Positions 9,151 through 19,508 are shown, counted from the stretch's first letter. The stretch: 64,000 nt of DNA from Xanthomonas sp. SI (GCF_014236855.1 NZ_CP051261.1:4960001-5024000); one strand, 5' to 3'. Notes: generated by a model not told the origin, from the sequence alone. Made by a program: numbers and translations.

Positions 9151-9230
9151 GCCCCTCCATGACCAACGGCGCAGTCGCAAAAGCGTCGCGGCTGCTACCC
9201 TCCCCGCTTGCCCGTTCGTCCGGAATCCAG

Positions 9231-11612
9231 ATGCGTCGCGTAACCCTGTGCGTTGTGTTGCTGTCCCTGTCCTGCCTGGCGCCGCTGGCCGTCGCGCAGG
9301 ACGCCGCTGCCCCGTTGACGATCGAGCAGGCGATGGCCGATCCGGACTGGATCGGACCGCCGGTCGAGGCGGCCTGGTGGGCCTGGGACGGGCGCCAGGT
9401 GCAGTACCAGCTCAAGCGCGCCGGCAGCCCGGTGCGCGACACCTACCGCCAGGGCGTCGACGGCGCCGCCGCGCAGCGCGTCGAGGACACCCAGCGCAGC
9501 ACGCTGGATGCGGCAGATCCGGTCTACGACGCGACGCGCCAGCGCATGCTGTTCGTGCGCAACGGCGACGTGTTCCTGCGCGACCTGCGCAGCGGCGCGC
9601 TGACCCAGCTGACCCGCAGCAACGAGGCCGCCTCGCGCCCGCAGTTCACCAGCGACGGCGGTGCGCTGTGGCGGGTCGGCAACGACTGGTACCGCTGGAG
9701 CGCCGGCGGCGGCACGCTGCAGGCGGCGGTGCTCAAGGCCGAGCGCGATCCCGATGCCGCGCCCAAGCCCGATGCGCTGCGCGAGCAGCAACTGCGCACC
9801 CTGGAAACCCTGGCCCGCGACCGCGCGCAGCGCGAGCTGGCACGGCAGCAGGAACAGGCCTGGCGCCGCGCCGACGGCAGCCGCGCGCCGGCGCCGGTGT
9901 ACCTGGGCGAGGACGTGGCCATCGACGACAGCGCGCTGTCGCCGGACGGCCGCCACCTGCTGGTGGTCACCCACGCCAAGGGCGGCGACGAAGGCCGCGA
10001 CGGCAAGATGCCCAAGTACGTGACCGAATCGGGCTACGAGGAATTCCAGGAAGCGCGCACCCGCGTCGGCCGCAACCCGCCGCTGGCGCAGACCCTGTGG
10101 CTGGTGGACGTGGTCGCCGGCAGCGCGCGCAAGCTCGACGTAGCCGGCCTGCCCGGCATCGCCACCGATCCGCTGGCGGCACTGCGCGAGGCGGCCAAGC
10201 AGGAACCGCTGAAGGGGCCGCGCGCGATCCGCGTGGAGACCGACGGCGACGGCGCCGGTCCGGCGCTGCACTGGAGCGCCGACGGCCGCAATGTCGCGAT
10301 GATGCTGCGCGCGGTCGACAACAAGGACCGCTGGATCGCCAGCGTCGATCTGGACAAGGCCACCCTGCTCAACCGCCACCGCCTCACCGACGCGGCCTGG
10401 ATCGGCTGGAGCTTCAACGACTTCGGCTGGCTGCCGGACAACCAGACGCTGTGGCTGCTGTCCGAGCAATCCGGCTATGCGCACCTGTACACCCAGCGCG
10501 GCACCGACAAGCCGCGGCAGCGCACCTCGGGCAAATGGGAAGTCTCCGCGCCGGTCGCCACGGCCGACGGCCAGGGCTTCCTGTTCCTGTGCAACCGCAA
10601 GTGGCCGGGCGACTACGAAGTATGCAAGCTCGACCTGCGCGACGACCGCGTCAGCGAACTGACCGCGCTCGACGGCGTGGAAGACTTCGCGCTGTCGCCA
10701 GACGGCCAGCAGCTGCTGGTGCGCTATTCGGGCAGCTACCTGCCGCCGCAACTGGCGGTCGTGCCGGTGGCCGGCGGCAACGCGCGCACCCTCACCGACA
10801 CGCGCAGCGCCGCGTTCAAGGCGCGCGCCTGGATCCAGCCGCAGTACGTGCAGGTGCCGTCCAAGCATGGCGCCGGCGTGGTCTGGGGCAAGTACTACGG
10901 CCCGCAGCATCCCGAACCCGGCAAGCGCTACCCGATCGTGATGTTCGTGCATGGCGCCGGCTACCTGCAGAACGTGTCGGCGCGCTACACCCCCTACTTC
11001 CGCGAGCAGATGTTCCACAACCTGCTGGTGCAGAAGGGCTACGTGGTGCTCGACCTGGACTACCGCGCCAGCGCCGGCTACGGCCGCGACTGGCGCACCG
11101 CGATCTACCGCAACATGGGCCATCCGGAACTGGAGGATTACCTGGACGGCCTGGACTGGCTGGTCGCCGACAAGCAGGGCGACCGCGACCGCGCCGGCAT
11201 CTACGGCGGCTCCTATGGCGGCTTCATGACCTACATGGCGCTGTTCCGCAGCCCCGGCACGTTCAAGGCCGGCGCCGCGCTGCGCCCGGTCGGCGACTGG
11301 ACCCAGTACAACCACGAGTACACCGCCAACATCCTCAACACCCCGGAACTGGACCCGGAGGCCTACCGCACCTCCTCGCCGATCGAATACGCCGCCGGCC
11401 TACGCGACCACCTGCTGATCGCCCACGGCATGATCGACGACAACGTGTTCTTCCGCGATTCGGTGAGCATGAGCCAGAAGCTGATCGAGCTGCACAAGGA
11501 CAACTGGGAGATCGCGCCGTACCCGCTGGAAAAGCATGGCTTCACCCGCGCCGATTCGTGGCTGGACGAATACAAGCGGGTGCTGAAGCTGTTCGAGCAG
11601 CAGTTGAAGTAG
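9231..11612 (+). CDS. Secreted S9-family prolyl oligopeptidase / dipeptidyl peptidase
   Basis: A 793-residue protein with a signal peptide (basic start, hydrophobic core to about residue 20, likely cleavage after AVA). A beta-propeller region (about 40-540) with SPDG-type repeats is followed by an alpha/beta-hydrolase domain. The nucleophile Ser is in GGSYGGF, the catalytic Asp in HGMIDDNV and the catalytic His in EKHGFTR, in the usual order. The family removes dipeptides or cleaves short peptides in the periplasm or outside the cell. The start at 9231 was chosen because the signal peptide begins there; the upstream open frame is repeat-derived. Confidence 0.93.
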   Translation: MRRVTLCVVLLSLSCLAPLAVAQDAAAPLTIEQAMADPDWIGPPVEAAWWAWDGRQVQYQLKRAGSPVRDTYRQGVDGAAAQRVEDTQRSTLDAADPVYDATRQRMLFVRNGDVFLRDLRSGALTQLTRSNEAASRPQFTSDGGALWRVGNDWYRWSAGGGTLQAAVLKAERDPDAAPKPDALREQQLRTLETLARDRAQRELARQQEQAWRRADGSRAPAPVYLGEDVAIDDSALSPDGRHLLVVTHAKGGDEGRDGKMPKYVTESGYEEFQEARTRVGRNPPLAQTLWLVDVVAGSARKLDVAGLPGIATDPLAALREAAKQEPLKGPRAIRVETDGDGAGPALHWSADGRNVAMMLRAVDNKDRWIASVDLDKATLLNRHRLTDAAWIGWSFNDFGWLPDNQTLWLLSEQSGYAHLYTQRGTDKPRQRTSGKWEVSAPVATADGQGFLFLCNRKWPGDYEVCKLDLRDDRVSELTALDGVEDFALSPDGQQLLVRYSGSYLPPQLAVVPVAGGNARTLTDTRSAAFKARAWIQPQYVQVPSKHGAGVVWGKYYGPQHPEPGKRYPIVMFVHGAGYLQNVSARYTPYFREQMFHNLLVQKGYVVLDLDYRASAGYGRDWRTAIYRNMGHPELEDYLDGLDWLVADKQGDRDRAGIYGGSYGGFMTYMALFRSPGTFKAGAALRPVGDWTQYNHEYTANILNTPELDPEAYRTSSPIEYAAGLRDHLLIAHGMIDDNVFFRDSVSMSQKLIELHKDNWEIAPYPLEKHGFTRADSWLDEYKRVLKLFEQQLK

Positions 11613-11630
11613 AGCTGCCTGCGGCAAATG

Positions 11631-11658
11631 GTCGCGGCTGAAGCCGCTCCTACAGGGG
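11631..11658. repeat. Half copy of the GTAGGAGCGGCTTCAGCCGCGAC palindromic repeat
   Basis: GTCGCGGCTGAAGCCGCTCC followed by TACAGGGG, identical to the right arm of the complete palindromes at 14921-14998 and 44994-45066. It lies 18 bp after the S9 peptidase stop; no matching left arm is present. Confidence 0.8.
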
Positions 11659-11809
11659 TTTCCTGCGAACCGCAGGGTCTGTTGTGGGGGCGACTGCGGT
11701 CGCGACGGGCGAAGCGCCGGCTTCCTGGTAGTCGATGGGCGAAGAGGCGCAGTTCGCTTGCGCCGGCAGCAACCGGCCCTATCCTTGCCGGACGCTTCGC
11801 GGCCCCCTC

Positions 11810-12400
11810 ATGCCGCCACCCATCGAAGGACCGCCGATGCCACCCCCGCCGCTGCCCGCCGCACGCAACCCGATGATCGACACGATGGCGAAGATCTCGC
11901 TGGTGGTCGGCGTGGTCTGGCTGCTGTACGCGCTGGGCCAGCTGGCGGTGCTGGCGCTGCTGCCCGATGGCGCTCTGCAAGAAGTGGTCGTGCGCATCGG
12001 CATCGCGCTGCCGGCGCTGTGGCAATGGTGCCTGGACCATCTGTTCGCGCTGTCGCTGCTGTCGGCGTTGCTGGCGCTGCTGTTCAGCGCCTCCGCATGG
12101 GGACTGCAGCAACGGCGCGAATGGGCACGGCTGAGCTTCGTCGCCTTCCTGGTCATCACCGGCCTGGCCAACTTCGCCAGCCTGCCGCTGCTGTGGCAAT
12201 TTTTCGGCGCGATGCGCCAGATGCTGCCCGAGGCGATGCTGCATAGCGCCGACGGCGCGCAGTTGCTTGGCCAGCTGCAGAGCGGACGCATGATCAGCAT
12301 GGCCACCGCCACGGTGACCGCGCTGGTCTTCGCCGCGCTGCACGGCTGGATCGTCTACCAGTTGTACCGGCCGGCGATCCGCGCCGAATTCCGCAGCTGA
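11810..12400 (+). CDS. Small integral membrane protein of unknown function
   Basis: A 196-residue protein with a Pro-rich, probably cytoplasmic start and four hydrophobic segments (about residues 27-50, 72-95, 108-132 and 165-185), the last followed by a short charged tail. No enzyme motif is visible. I chose the ATG at 11810; another in-frame ATG at 11837 is possible. It precedes the exported protein at 12443 by 42 bp on the same strand, so the two may be co-transcribed. Confidence 0.65.
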   Translation: MPPPIEGPPMPPPPLPAARNPMIDTMAKISLVVGVVWLLYALGQLAVLALLPDGALQEVVVRIGIALPALWQWCLDHLFALSLLSALLALLFSASAWGLQQRREWARLSFVAFLVITGLANFASLPLLWQFFGAMRQMLPEAMLHSADGAQLLGQLQSGRMISMATATVTALVFAALHGWIVYQLYRPAIRAEFRS

Positions 12401-12442
12401 CCTCACCCGCCGGCACCGCGCCGGCTTCGAAAAGGACTTCCG

Positions 12443-13450
12443 ATGACATCGCATTGCCCCAGCCGCCGCTTCCTGGCCGGCGCCACCCTGTCCGCCCTGG
12501 CCTGGTTCGGCATCGCCGCCTGCGCCGACGCCGCGCCCGTCGCCCCCGTCTGCGGCCTGTACGTGGACGGCGCACAGAACGCGCTGTATCTGGAAAGCGC
12601 CGACAGCGCGCGGCTGGAGCCCGAGCAGGACACGCCACGGCGCTTCCATCTGCAGCGCGAGGGCAACGCCTTGCAGCTGTTCGATCTGGCCAGCGGCCGC
12701 AGCGAGCGCTACACGCTGTCGGCGGACGCCGCCGAGATCCGCGCAGCGGACGGCACCGTCTACCGCCGCGGCAGCAGCGCCACCTGCGCAGCGTCCGCCC
12801 CGGCGCCGACATCGGCGATCGCGCAGTGCCGCGCGGACCTGCCGGCCTGCGCGCAGCGGCTGGCGCAAGGCGACCGGGCACAGGCCGCGGAACTGTGCGG
12901 GCCGCAGCTGCCGTTCGCCTGCGGCGCGCTGCTCGATCCCGCAGCGGCGGCGACCGACGCGCCCACCCAGGCCAACGCCGCAATGCAGCCCGAAGCCGTG
13001 TGCCAGCGCAGCGCCTCCCCGCAGATCTGCACTGCGGCGGCGGAACGGCAGTGGGACGCCGGCCAGTTCCTGCGGGCCAAGGCGCTGCTGGAACAGGCCT
13101 GCGCCCTGTCCGATCCGGTGGCCTGCGGCCGCACCACGGCACTGGAAGACGTGGACGCGGCGCTGCTGCAGTCGCCGCCGGCCACGCGGCTGCCATGCGG
13201 CCGCTTCGTCGCCCCCATCGGCGACGGAATCAGCCTGCAGTTCGGTGCCGATGGCAGCGTGCGCAGCGGCGAGGGCGAGGTCATGGAAGCGCGCCTGGAA
13301 GATGGCCAGGTCGCGCTGCGCCAGCAGGATGGACAGCAATGGCGGCTGCGTCCGCTCGGCGCGAAGCAGCTGCTCGGCCTGGATCGCGCGCACCGCTTCA
13401 TGGTGTTCTTCGGCGACGAAGCCGGCCACTGCGGTGCCGCGGCGCGGTAA
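12443..13450 (+). CDS. Exported cysteine-containing protein of unknown function
   Basis: A 335-residue protein with a Tat-like or Sec signal (SRRFLAGATLSALAWFGIAA, residues 7-26, then a likely cleavage near ADA). Cys pairs recur through the mature part. The middle section (about 125-235) has two segments with spaced Cys and Ala-rich helices that look like Sel1/HcpC-type helical repeats. The N- and C-terminal parts look beta-rich and could be MliC/lipocalin-like. The start has GAAAAGGA upstream. Function is not recognised; a periplasmic location is likely. Confidence 0.7.
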   Translation: MTSHCPSRRFLAGATLSALAWFGIAACADAAPVAPVCGLYVDGAQNALYLESADSARLEPEQDTPRRFHLQREGNALQLFDLASGRSERYTLSADAAEIRAADGTVYRRGSSATCAASAPAPTSAIAQCRADLPACAQRLAQGDRAQAAELCGPQLPFACGALLDPAAAATDAPTQANAAMQPEAVCQRSASPQICTAAAERQWDAGQFLRAKALLEQACALSDPVACGRTTALEDVDAALLQSPPATRLPCGRFVAPIGDGISLQFGADGSVRSGEGEVMEARLEDGQVALRQQDGQQWRLRPLGAKQLLGLDRAHRFMVFFGDEAGHCGAAAR

Positions 13451-13523
13451 CGGCGCGGTAACGGCGCAATCAGCCGGCCACGGGGCCGCAGCGCAGCGCT
13501 TGCTGTCACTGTCCGACAGTGAC

Positions 13524-13590
13524 TCCCGTCTCCCCACGGGGGAAGGCGCCCCGAAAGGGCGGATGGGGTGCGGGCGAAGCTCCTCCGGCA
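13524..13590 (-). repeat. Degenerate copy of the polA-downstream spacer repeat
   Basis: The sequence reading CCCGTCTCCCCACGGGGGAA, GGCGCCCC, GGGCGGATG and GGGCGAAGC is the reverse complement of one half of the repeat unit at 19031-19508, with several changes. It occupies most of the spacer upstream of hemF. Confidence 0.6.
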
Positions 13591-13723
13591 ACCCGGCGCC
13601 GCGCGCGGCATCCTGGCAATGCCGGTCGGGTTAACAGGCCCTGGCGATCGGCACGCAATAATGTGCGCCGCGCCGCTGCCTGCCGCCCAGCGCAGGCGGC
13701 CCGCCCCCCTCCCCGCCGCCTGA

Positions 13724-14904
<1,181 letters not shown>

Positions 14905-14920
14905 TCGCAGTGACGCCGCC

Positions 14921-14998
14921 CCCTGTAGGAGCGGCTTCAGCCGCGACCGGGCGTTACCGGGAAAGCCCCGGTCGCGGCTGAAGCCGCTCCTACAGGGG
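14921..14998. repeat. Complete palindromic repeat (GTAGGAGCGGCTTCAGCCGCGAC family), possible bidirectional transcript end
   Basis: The left arm 14921-14951 and right arm 14966-14998 are near-perfect inverted copies of about 30 bases with a 14-base loop. It lies between the convergent DUF2164 and DUF421 genes, the classic place for REP-like elements that stop transcription or protect 3' ends. Related copies are at 11631-11658 and 44994-45066. Confidence 0.85.
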
Positions 14999-15008
14999 TT
15001 TACAGGGA

Positions 15009-15488
15009 TCAACCATCCTTGGCGGTCAGGATCGTGATGTGGCCGTTGGTCTCCAGCAGCGCCAGGCGCACGTTGTCCAGGCCCGGGCAGCCCTGCTGGC
15101 GCATCGCCGCCTCGAAATCGGCGTTGCTGACCAGTTCGCGGCGCAGCACCTGGCGGAACACATGGCCGTCGCGCGCCAGCACCACCGGCTCGCCTTCGAT
15201 CAGCCGCTCGGCGCGGTCGCTGCGCGAGGTGATCAGGCCGACCCCGAAGTTCAGCGCGATCAGCGTCGCCGCCAGCAACAGGCCGCCGCCGAGCGAGGTG
15301 TCCTGGCCCAGCAGGGCGTTCTGCACCGCATTGCCGAGCAGCACGATCAGCAGCATGTCGAACGGTGTCAATTGCCCCATCGCGCGCTTGCCCGATACCC
15401 GCACCATGGTCAGTACCGCCACATACACCACCACCGCGCGGAAAATGAATTCCCACCACGGCATCGACAGATGAAAAAGATCGGGCAT
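15009..15488 (-). CDS. DUF421 (YetF-like) membrane protein
   Basis: A 159-residue protein with three N-terminal membrane segments (about residues 10-75) followed by a small cytoplasmic domain. FRAVVVYVAVLTMVRVSGKR and MGQLTPFDMLLIVLLGNAVQ are the DUF421 signature. The C-terminal part has a TSRSDRAERLIEGEP block and ends in a short beta strand. The function of the family is unclear. The ATG at 15488 fits the family N-terminus; the frame stays open upstream through the sRNA region, which I treat as spurious. Confidence 0.85.
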   Translation of the reverse strand: MPDLFHLSMPWWEFIFRAVVVYVAVLTMVRVSGKRAMGQLTPFDMLLIVLLGNAVQNALLGQDTSLGGGLLLAATLIALNFGVGLITSRSDRAERLIEGEPVVLARDGHVFRQVLRRELVSNADFEAAMRQQGCPGLDNVRLALLETNGHITILTAKDG

Positions 15489-15566
15489 CGCGCGGCTCGC
15501 AGATAAGGTGGTTGCACCCCGGCGTATGCCGGCGGCGATGGCGCTGAACTGGATTTTTTCGCAGGC

Positions 15567-15605
15567 AATAAAAAGCCCCGCGGACCAGGGGGAGGTCGGC
15601 GGGGC
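15567..15605 (-). terminator. Rho-independent terminator (third hairpin of the candidate sRNA)
   Basis: Arms 15594-15605 and 15575-15586 form a GC-rich stem of 12 positions with one C-C mismatch and a seven-base loop. Five U residues (15574-15570) and a further AUU follow. It ends the candidate sX13 transcript. Confidence 0.85.
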
Positions 15606-15689
15606 CAGGGAACGGAGACTTGGGGAGGAGTCGCCGTTCCTAGATCTGCTCCAGGGGATGGGAGGAGATCCGCGACAGGTATTGCGCCT
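15567..15689 (-). ncRNA. sX13: Candidate sX13-type small RNA (three hairpins with C-rich loops)
   Basis: On the minus strand three consecutive stem-loops expose pyrimidine-rich loops. The first is at 15643-15670 (loop CCUCCCAUCCCC-like), the second at 15609-15640 (12-bp stem, loop CCUCCCCA), and the third at 15575-15605 (loop UCCCCCU), followed by a U tract. A TATATC hexamer at 15702-15697 would place the 5' end near 15689, giving about 120 nt. This matches what I know of Xanthomonas sX13: about 115 nt, C-rich loops that pair with G-rich ribosome-binding regions, and a location next to polA. The gene next to it here is indeed polA. The exact 5' end is inferred. Confidence 0.7.
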
Positions 15690-16212
15690 GTCGAGGGATA
15701 TAAAACCATTTTGCACCTTGCTAGTTCGTGAAGATTTTAGTTAAAAATTCATCGAATTAAGGACCGATTCATTCACGAAATCCAGCGCAACGCAGGGTTC
15801 CAGAAACAACTGCTTTTTATAGGATGGATCCGTGCACAAGAACGCGGCGGACGCGCGTTTGTGATGCGGAGTGGATCCCGAAACTGTGCGCTGTTCGCCG
15901 GTCTGGCGCATGGATGCGCCAAAACCGGTGCGATGCGATCCAATCCGCCACGCGAGCAACGACAGGAGCAGCGCGTAGACAGTTGCGCCGCGACGCTCCC
16001 CGCGCGGCCCATCGCCAAGCCGCGCGGTTTCGAATAAAGGCGTTCAGGCGTGCCGCAACATCACGAGCGCGACCCGGTCACCACTCCGCCGCCTGCGAAT
16101 CAGGCCGCCCATGGCGACGCGCGCCCATCCCTGCTCACCACACCCAGACCCGGCCGCTGGCCGGCCCGGGCTTTCCCATTCCCGATTCTCGATTCCCCAT
16201 TCCCCGCCCCAA
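15690..16212. other. Gene-free spacer upstream of the sRNA and downstream of polA
   Basis: About 520 bp without a convincing gene. 15720-15790 is unusually AT-rich for this chromosome and contains TTCGTGAA (15725-15732) facing TTCACGAA (15772-15779), an inverted pair 39 bases apart. This lies directly upstream of the sRNA promoter and may hold regulatory sites. 16173-16210 is a degenerate copy of the GGGATTCGGGATTGG repeat just after the polA stop. I see nothing in the rest. Confidence 0.5.
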
Positions 16213-18981
16213 CTAATGCGCCTCGTCCCAGTTGTCGCCGACGCCGCTGTCCACCACCAGCGGCACCTTCAGTTCGGCGGCGCCGGCCATCAGCCGGGTC
16301 ACCTCGGGCAGCAGGGTGTCGACGAAGTCGGCATCGGCCTCGAACACCAGTTCGTCGTGCACCTGCAGGATCATCAGCGCGCGCTCGCGGTGCTGTTCCA
16401 GCCAGGCGTCCACGGTGACCATGGCGCGCTTGATGATGTCCGCGGCGGTGCCCTGCATCGGCGCGTTGATCGCCGCGCGCTCGGCGCCGGCGCGCAGGCC
16501 CTGCTGCTTGGCGTTGATGTCGTTCAGGTACAGGCGGCGGCCGAACAGGGTCTCCACGTAGCCCTGGGTGCGCGCCTGCTCGCGCATGCGCTCCATGAAG
16601 TCGCGCACCGCCGGGTAGCGGCTGAAGTACAGCGCCACGTAGTCCTGCGCCTCGCCGCGGCCGATGCCCAGGTTGCGGGCCAGGCCGAACGCGCTCATGC
16701 CGTACATCAGGCCGAAGTTGATCGCCTTGGCGGCGCGGCGCTCGTTGTTGGTGACGTCCTCGAGCTTGCGTCCGAACACCTCGGCGGCGGTGGCGCGGTG
16801 CACGTCCACGCCGGCGCCGAAGGCGCGCAGCAGGCCCGGGTCCTCGGACAGGTGGGCCATGATCCGCAGTTCGATCTGCGAGTAATCGCAGGCGATCAGC
16901 TTGCGTCCCGACGGGGCGACGAAGGCGCGGCGGATACGGCGGCCGTCGTCGGTGCGGATCGGGATGTTCTGCAGGTTCGGATCGGCCGAGGACAGCCGCC
17001 CGGTGGCGGCGCCGGCCTGGTGGTAGCTGGTGTGCACGCGGCCGGTGTCAGGATTGATCATCTCCGGCAGCTTGTCGGTGTAGGTGCTGCGCAGCTTGGC
17101 CAGGCCGCGGTATTCCAGGATCACCCGCGGCAGTTCGTGCTGGTCGGCGATCGCCTCCAGCGCCTCTTCGTTGGTGCTGGGCTGGCCCTTGGGGGTCTTC
17201 ATCAGCGCCGGCAGCTTCAGTTCGTCGAACAGCACCGCCTGCAGCTGCTTGGGCGAATCCAGGTTGAAGGTGCGCCCAGCCAGCGCGGTGGCCTTCTGCT
17301 GCGCGGCGAGCATGCGCTGGCTCAGGTCCTGGCTCTGCCTGCGCAGTTCGGCCATGTCCACACTGACGCCGTTGGCCTCGATCCGTGCCAGCACCGGCAC
17401 CAGCGGCATTTCGATCTCGCGGTAGACCTTGGCCAGCGCCGGCTCGGCGTCCAACTGCGCGGACAGCGCGCGGTGCAGGCGCAGGGTGATGTCGGCGTCC
17501 TCGGCGGCGTAGCCGGTGGCGTCGTCGATGGCCACCTGCGAGAACGCGATCTGCTTGGCGCCCTTGCCGGCCACGTCCTCGTACTTGACCGTGTCGTAGC
17601 CCAGGTAGCGCCGCGCCAGCGAATCCATGTCGTGGCGGCTGGCGGTGGAGTTGAGCACGAAGCTCTCCAGCATGGTGTCGTCGGCGTAGCCGCGTACGTC
17701 CACGCCGTGGCGGCGCAGCACGTGCAGGTCGTACTTGCCGTGCTGGCCGACCTTGGGCTTGGCCGGGTCTTCCAGCAGGGGCTTCAGCGCCGCCAGCGCC
17801 AGGCTCCGGTCCAGTTGCACCGGCGCGCCGGGGTAGTCGTGGCCCAGCGGCAGGTAGTCGGCGCGGCCGGGCTCGATCGCGAAGCTGAGCCCGACCAGGT
17901 TGGCGCGCATCGCGTCCAGTGCGTCGGTCTCGCTGTCGAAGGCGAAGCCGTCGGCCGCGCGCAGGCGCTGCAGCAGGTGTTCGAACTGCTCCGGGGTCAT
18001 GATCGCGGCGTAGTCGCCCTTGGCGGCCAGCGCCGGGTCCAGGGTGTCGTCGATCGGTGCCGCGGCGCGGGCATAGCCGGCGGCGGTGCCGCGCAGGCTG
18101 GGGGTGACCTCGGCGGCGCCGGCCGGGGCGGCCACGCCGCCGTCCAGGTCGCGCAGCGCCTGGGTGAAGCCGTAGCGCTGGTACAGGCCGCGCAGCAGGT
18201 CCGGCTCCTGCTCGCGCAGGGCCAGCGTGCGCGGGCCGCCGGGCAGCGCCACGTCGGTCTTGATCGTGACCAGTTCGCGGTTCAGCGGCAGCCGCGCCAG
18301 CGCCGCGCGCAGGTTTTCGCCGATCTTGCCCTTGATCGCATCGGCATTGGCCATGACCCCGTCCAGCGAGCCGTATTCGGCCAGCCACTTGGCCGCGGTC
18401 TTGGGGCCGCATTTGTCCACGCCCGGCACGTTGTCGATGGCGTCGCCCATCAGCGCCAGCAGGTCGACGATCTGGCTCGGCCACACGCCGAACTTCTCCA
18501 TCACCGCCGCGTCGGAGTCCATGCGGCTGCCGCTCATGGTGTTGACCAGCTGCACGCCGGGGCGCACCAGCTGGGCGAAGTCCTTGTCGCCGGTGGAGAT
18601 GGTCACGTCCAGGCCGTCGCCGGCGCCCTGCAGGGCCAGGGTGCCGATCACGTCGTCGGCCTCCACCCCGCCCTCGCGCAGGATGGTGATGCCCAGCGCG
18701 TGCACGATCTGGCACATCGGCTCGACCTGCGCGCGCAGCTCGTCGGGCATCGGCGGGCGGTTGGCCTTGTACTGTGCGTACAGGTCGTCGCGGAAGGTCT
18801 TGCCCGGCGCATCGACCACGAAGGCGACGTACTCGGGACGCTCCTTCAGCGTGGCACGCAGCATGTTGACCACGCCGAACAGCGCGCCGGTGGGCTCGCC
18901 GGCGGGGTTGGTCAGCGGGGGAAGCGCGTGGAACGCGCGATACAGGTAACTGGACCCGTCGATCAGGACTAATCGGCTCAT
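16213..18981 (-). CDS. polA: DNA polymerase I
   Basis: A 922-residue, full-length Pol I. The 5'-3' exonuclease domain (about 1-290) starts LVLIDGSSYLYRAFHALPP. A 3'-5' exonuclease domain (about 325-510) keeps the acidic FDSETDALDAM motif, so proofreading is probably intact. The polymerase domain has motif A DYSQIELRIMAHLS, motif B KAINFGLMYG and motif C QVHDELVFE. It fills gaps in repair and removes RNA primers. The candidate sX13 RNA lies downstream on the same strand, and a repeat array and a DUF2782 gene lie upstream, on the other side. Confidence 0.98.
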   Translation of the reverse strand: MSRLVLIDGSSYLYRAFHALPPLTNPAGEPTGALFGVVNMLRATLKERPEYVAFVVDAPGKTFRDDLYAQYKANRPPMPDELRAQVEPMCQIVHALGITILREGGVEADDVIGTLALQGAGDGLDVTISTGDKDFAQLVRPGVQLVNTMSGSRMDSDAAVMEKFGVWPSQIVDLLALMGDAIDNVPGVDKCGPKTAAKWLAEYGSLDGVMANADAIKGKIGENLRAALARLPLNRELVTIKTDVALPGGPRTLALREQEPDLLRGLYQRYGFTQALRDLDGGVAAPAGAAEVTPSLRGTAAGYARAAAPIDDTLDPALAAKGDYAAIMTPEQFEHLLQRLRAADGFAFDSETDALDAMRANLVGLSFAIEPGRADYLPLGHDYPGAPVQLDRSLALAALKPLLEDPAKPKVGQHGKYDLHVLRRHGVDVRGYADDTMLESFVLNSTASRHDMDSLARRYLGYDTVKYEDVAGKGAKQIAFSQVAIDDATGYAAEDADITLRLHRALSAQLDAEPALAKVYREIEMPLVPVLARIEANGVSVDMAELRRQSQDLSQRMLAAQQKATALAGRTFNLDSPKQLQAVLFDELKLPALMKTPKGQPSTNEEALEAIADQHELPRVILEYRGLAKLRSTYTDKLPEMINPDTGRVHTSYHQAGAATGRLSSADPNLQNIPIRTDDGRRIRRAFVAPSGRKLIACDYSQIELRIMAHLSEDPGLLRAFGAGVDVHRATAAEVFGRKLEDVTNNERRAAKAINFGLMYGMSAFGLARNLGIGRGEAQDYVALYFSRYPAVRDFMERMREQARTQGYVETLFGRRLYLNDINAKQQGLRAGAERAAINAPMQGTAADIIKRAMVTVDAWLEQHRERALMILQVHDELVFEADADFVDTLLPEVTRLMAGAAELKVPLVVDSGVGDNWDEAH

Positions 18982-19030
18982 CGGGCAATTCTACGCTGGG
19001 CGTGGGCCGAGACCGGAGACCAGACCAAGA

Positions 19031-19508
19031 GCCCCTCTCCCATCGGGAGAGGGGTTGGGGTGAGGGTACGGCGCGAAAGCGTCTCGCGGAGTTTGGGTGC
19101 ACGAGGCTGCGCCCGGACCCTCATCCGCCCCTGCGGGGCACCTTCTCCCGACGGGAGAAGGGAACAGCCGCTTTAGCCCCTCTCCCACCGGGAGAGGGGT
19201 TGGGGTGAGGGTACGGCGCGAAGCGACTCGCGGAGTTTGGCTGCGCGAGGCTTCGCCCGTACCCTCATCCGCCCCTGCGGGGCACCTTCTCCCGATGGGA
19301 GAAGGGAGCAGCCTTAGCCCCTCTCCCATCGGGAGAGGGGTTGGGGTGAGGGTACGGCGCGAAGCGTCTCGTGGAGTTTGGATGCGCGAGGCTTCGCCCG
19401 TACCCTCATCCGCCCCTCGGGGCACCTTCCCCCGAAAAGGGGGCCATGGTCCCGAGGGGAGAAGGGACAGCCGCTAGCCCCTCTTCCATCAAGAGGGGTT
19501 GGGATGAA
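19031..19508. repeat. Tandem array of 3.2 copies of a 140-160 bp palindromic spacer repeat
   Basis: Units start at GCCCCTCTCC near 19031, 19176, 19317 and (partial) 19477. Each carries a small hairpin (CTCTCCCATCGGGAGAG-like), a GGTTGGGGTGAGGGTACGGC block, a variable centre, CGTACCCTCATCCGCCCC, and a second hairpin (CTTCTCCCGATGGGAGAAG-like). The two ends are inverted relatives of each other, so each unit can fold as one long hairpin. Copies differ by a few substitutions and one insertion in unit 3. A degenerate inverted copy is at 13524-13590. No protein or spacer structure of CRISPR type. Confidence 0.88.

Noticed and set aside
15410..15709. A 99-codon minus-strand reading across the sRNA region
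   Set aside because: It starts inside the sRNA promoter, runs through three stable hairpins and overlaps the DUF421 gene; Pro/Arg-rich without domain features.
19031..19508. Possible CRISPR array
   Set aside because: Repeat units are 140-160 bp with internal hairpins and no short repeat/unique spacer alternation; no cas genes nearby.
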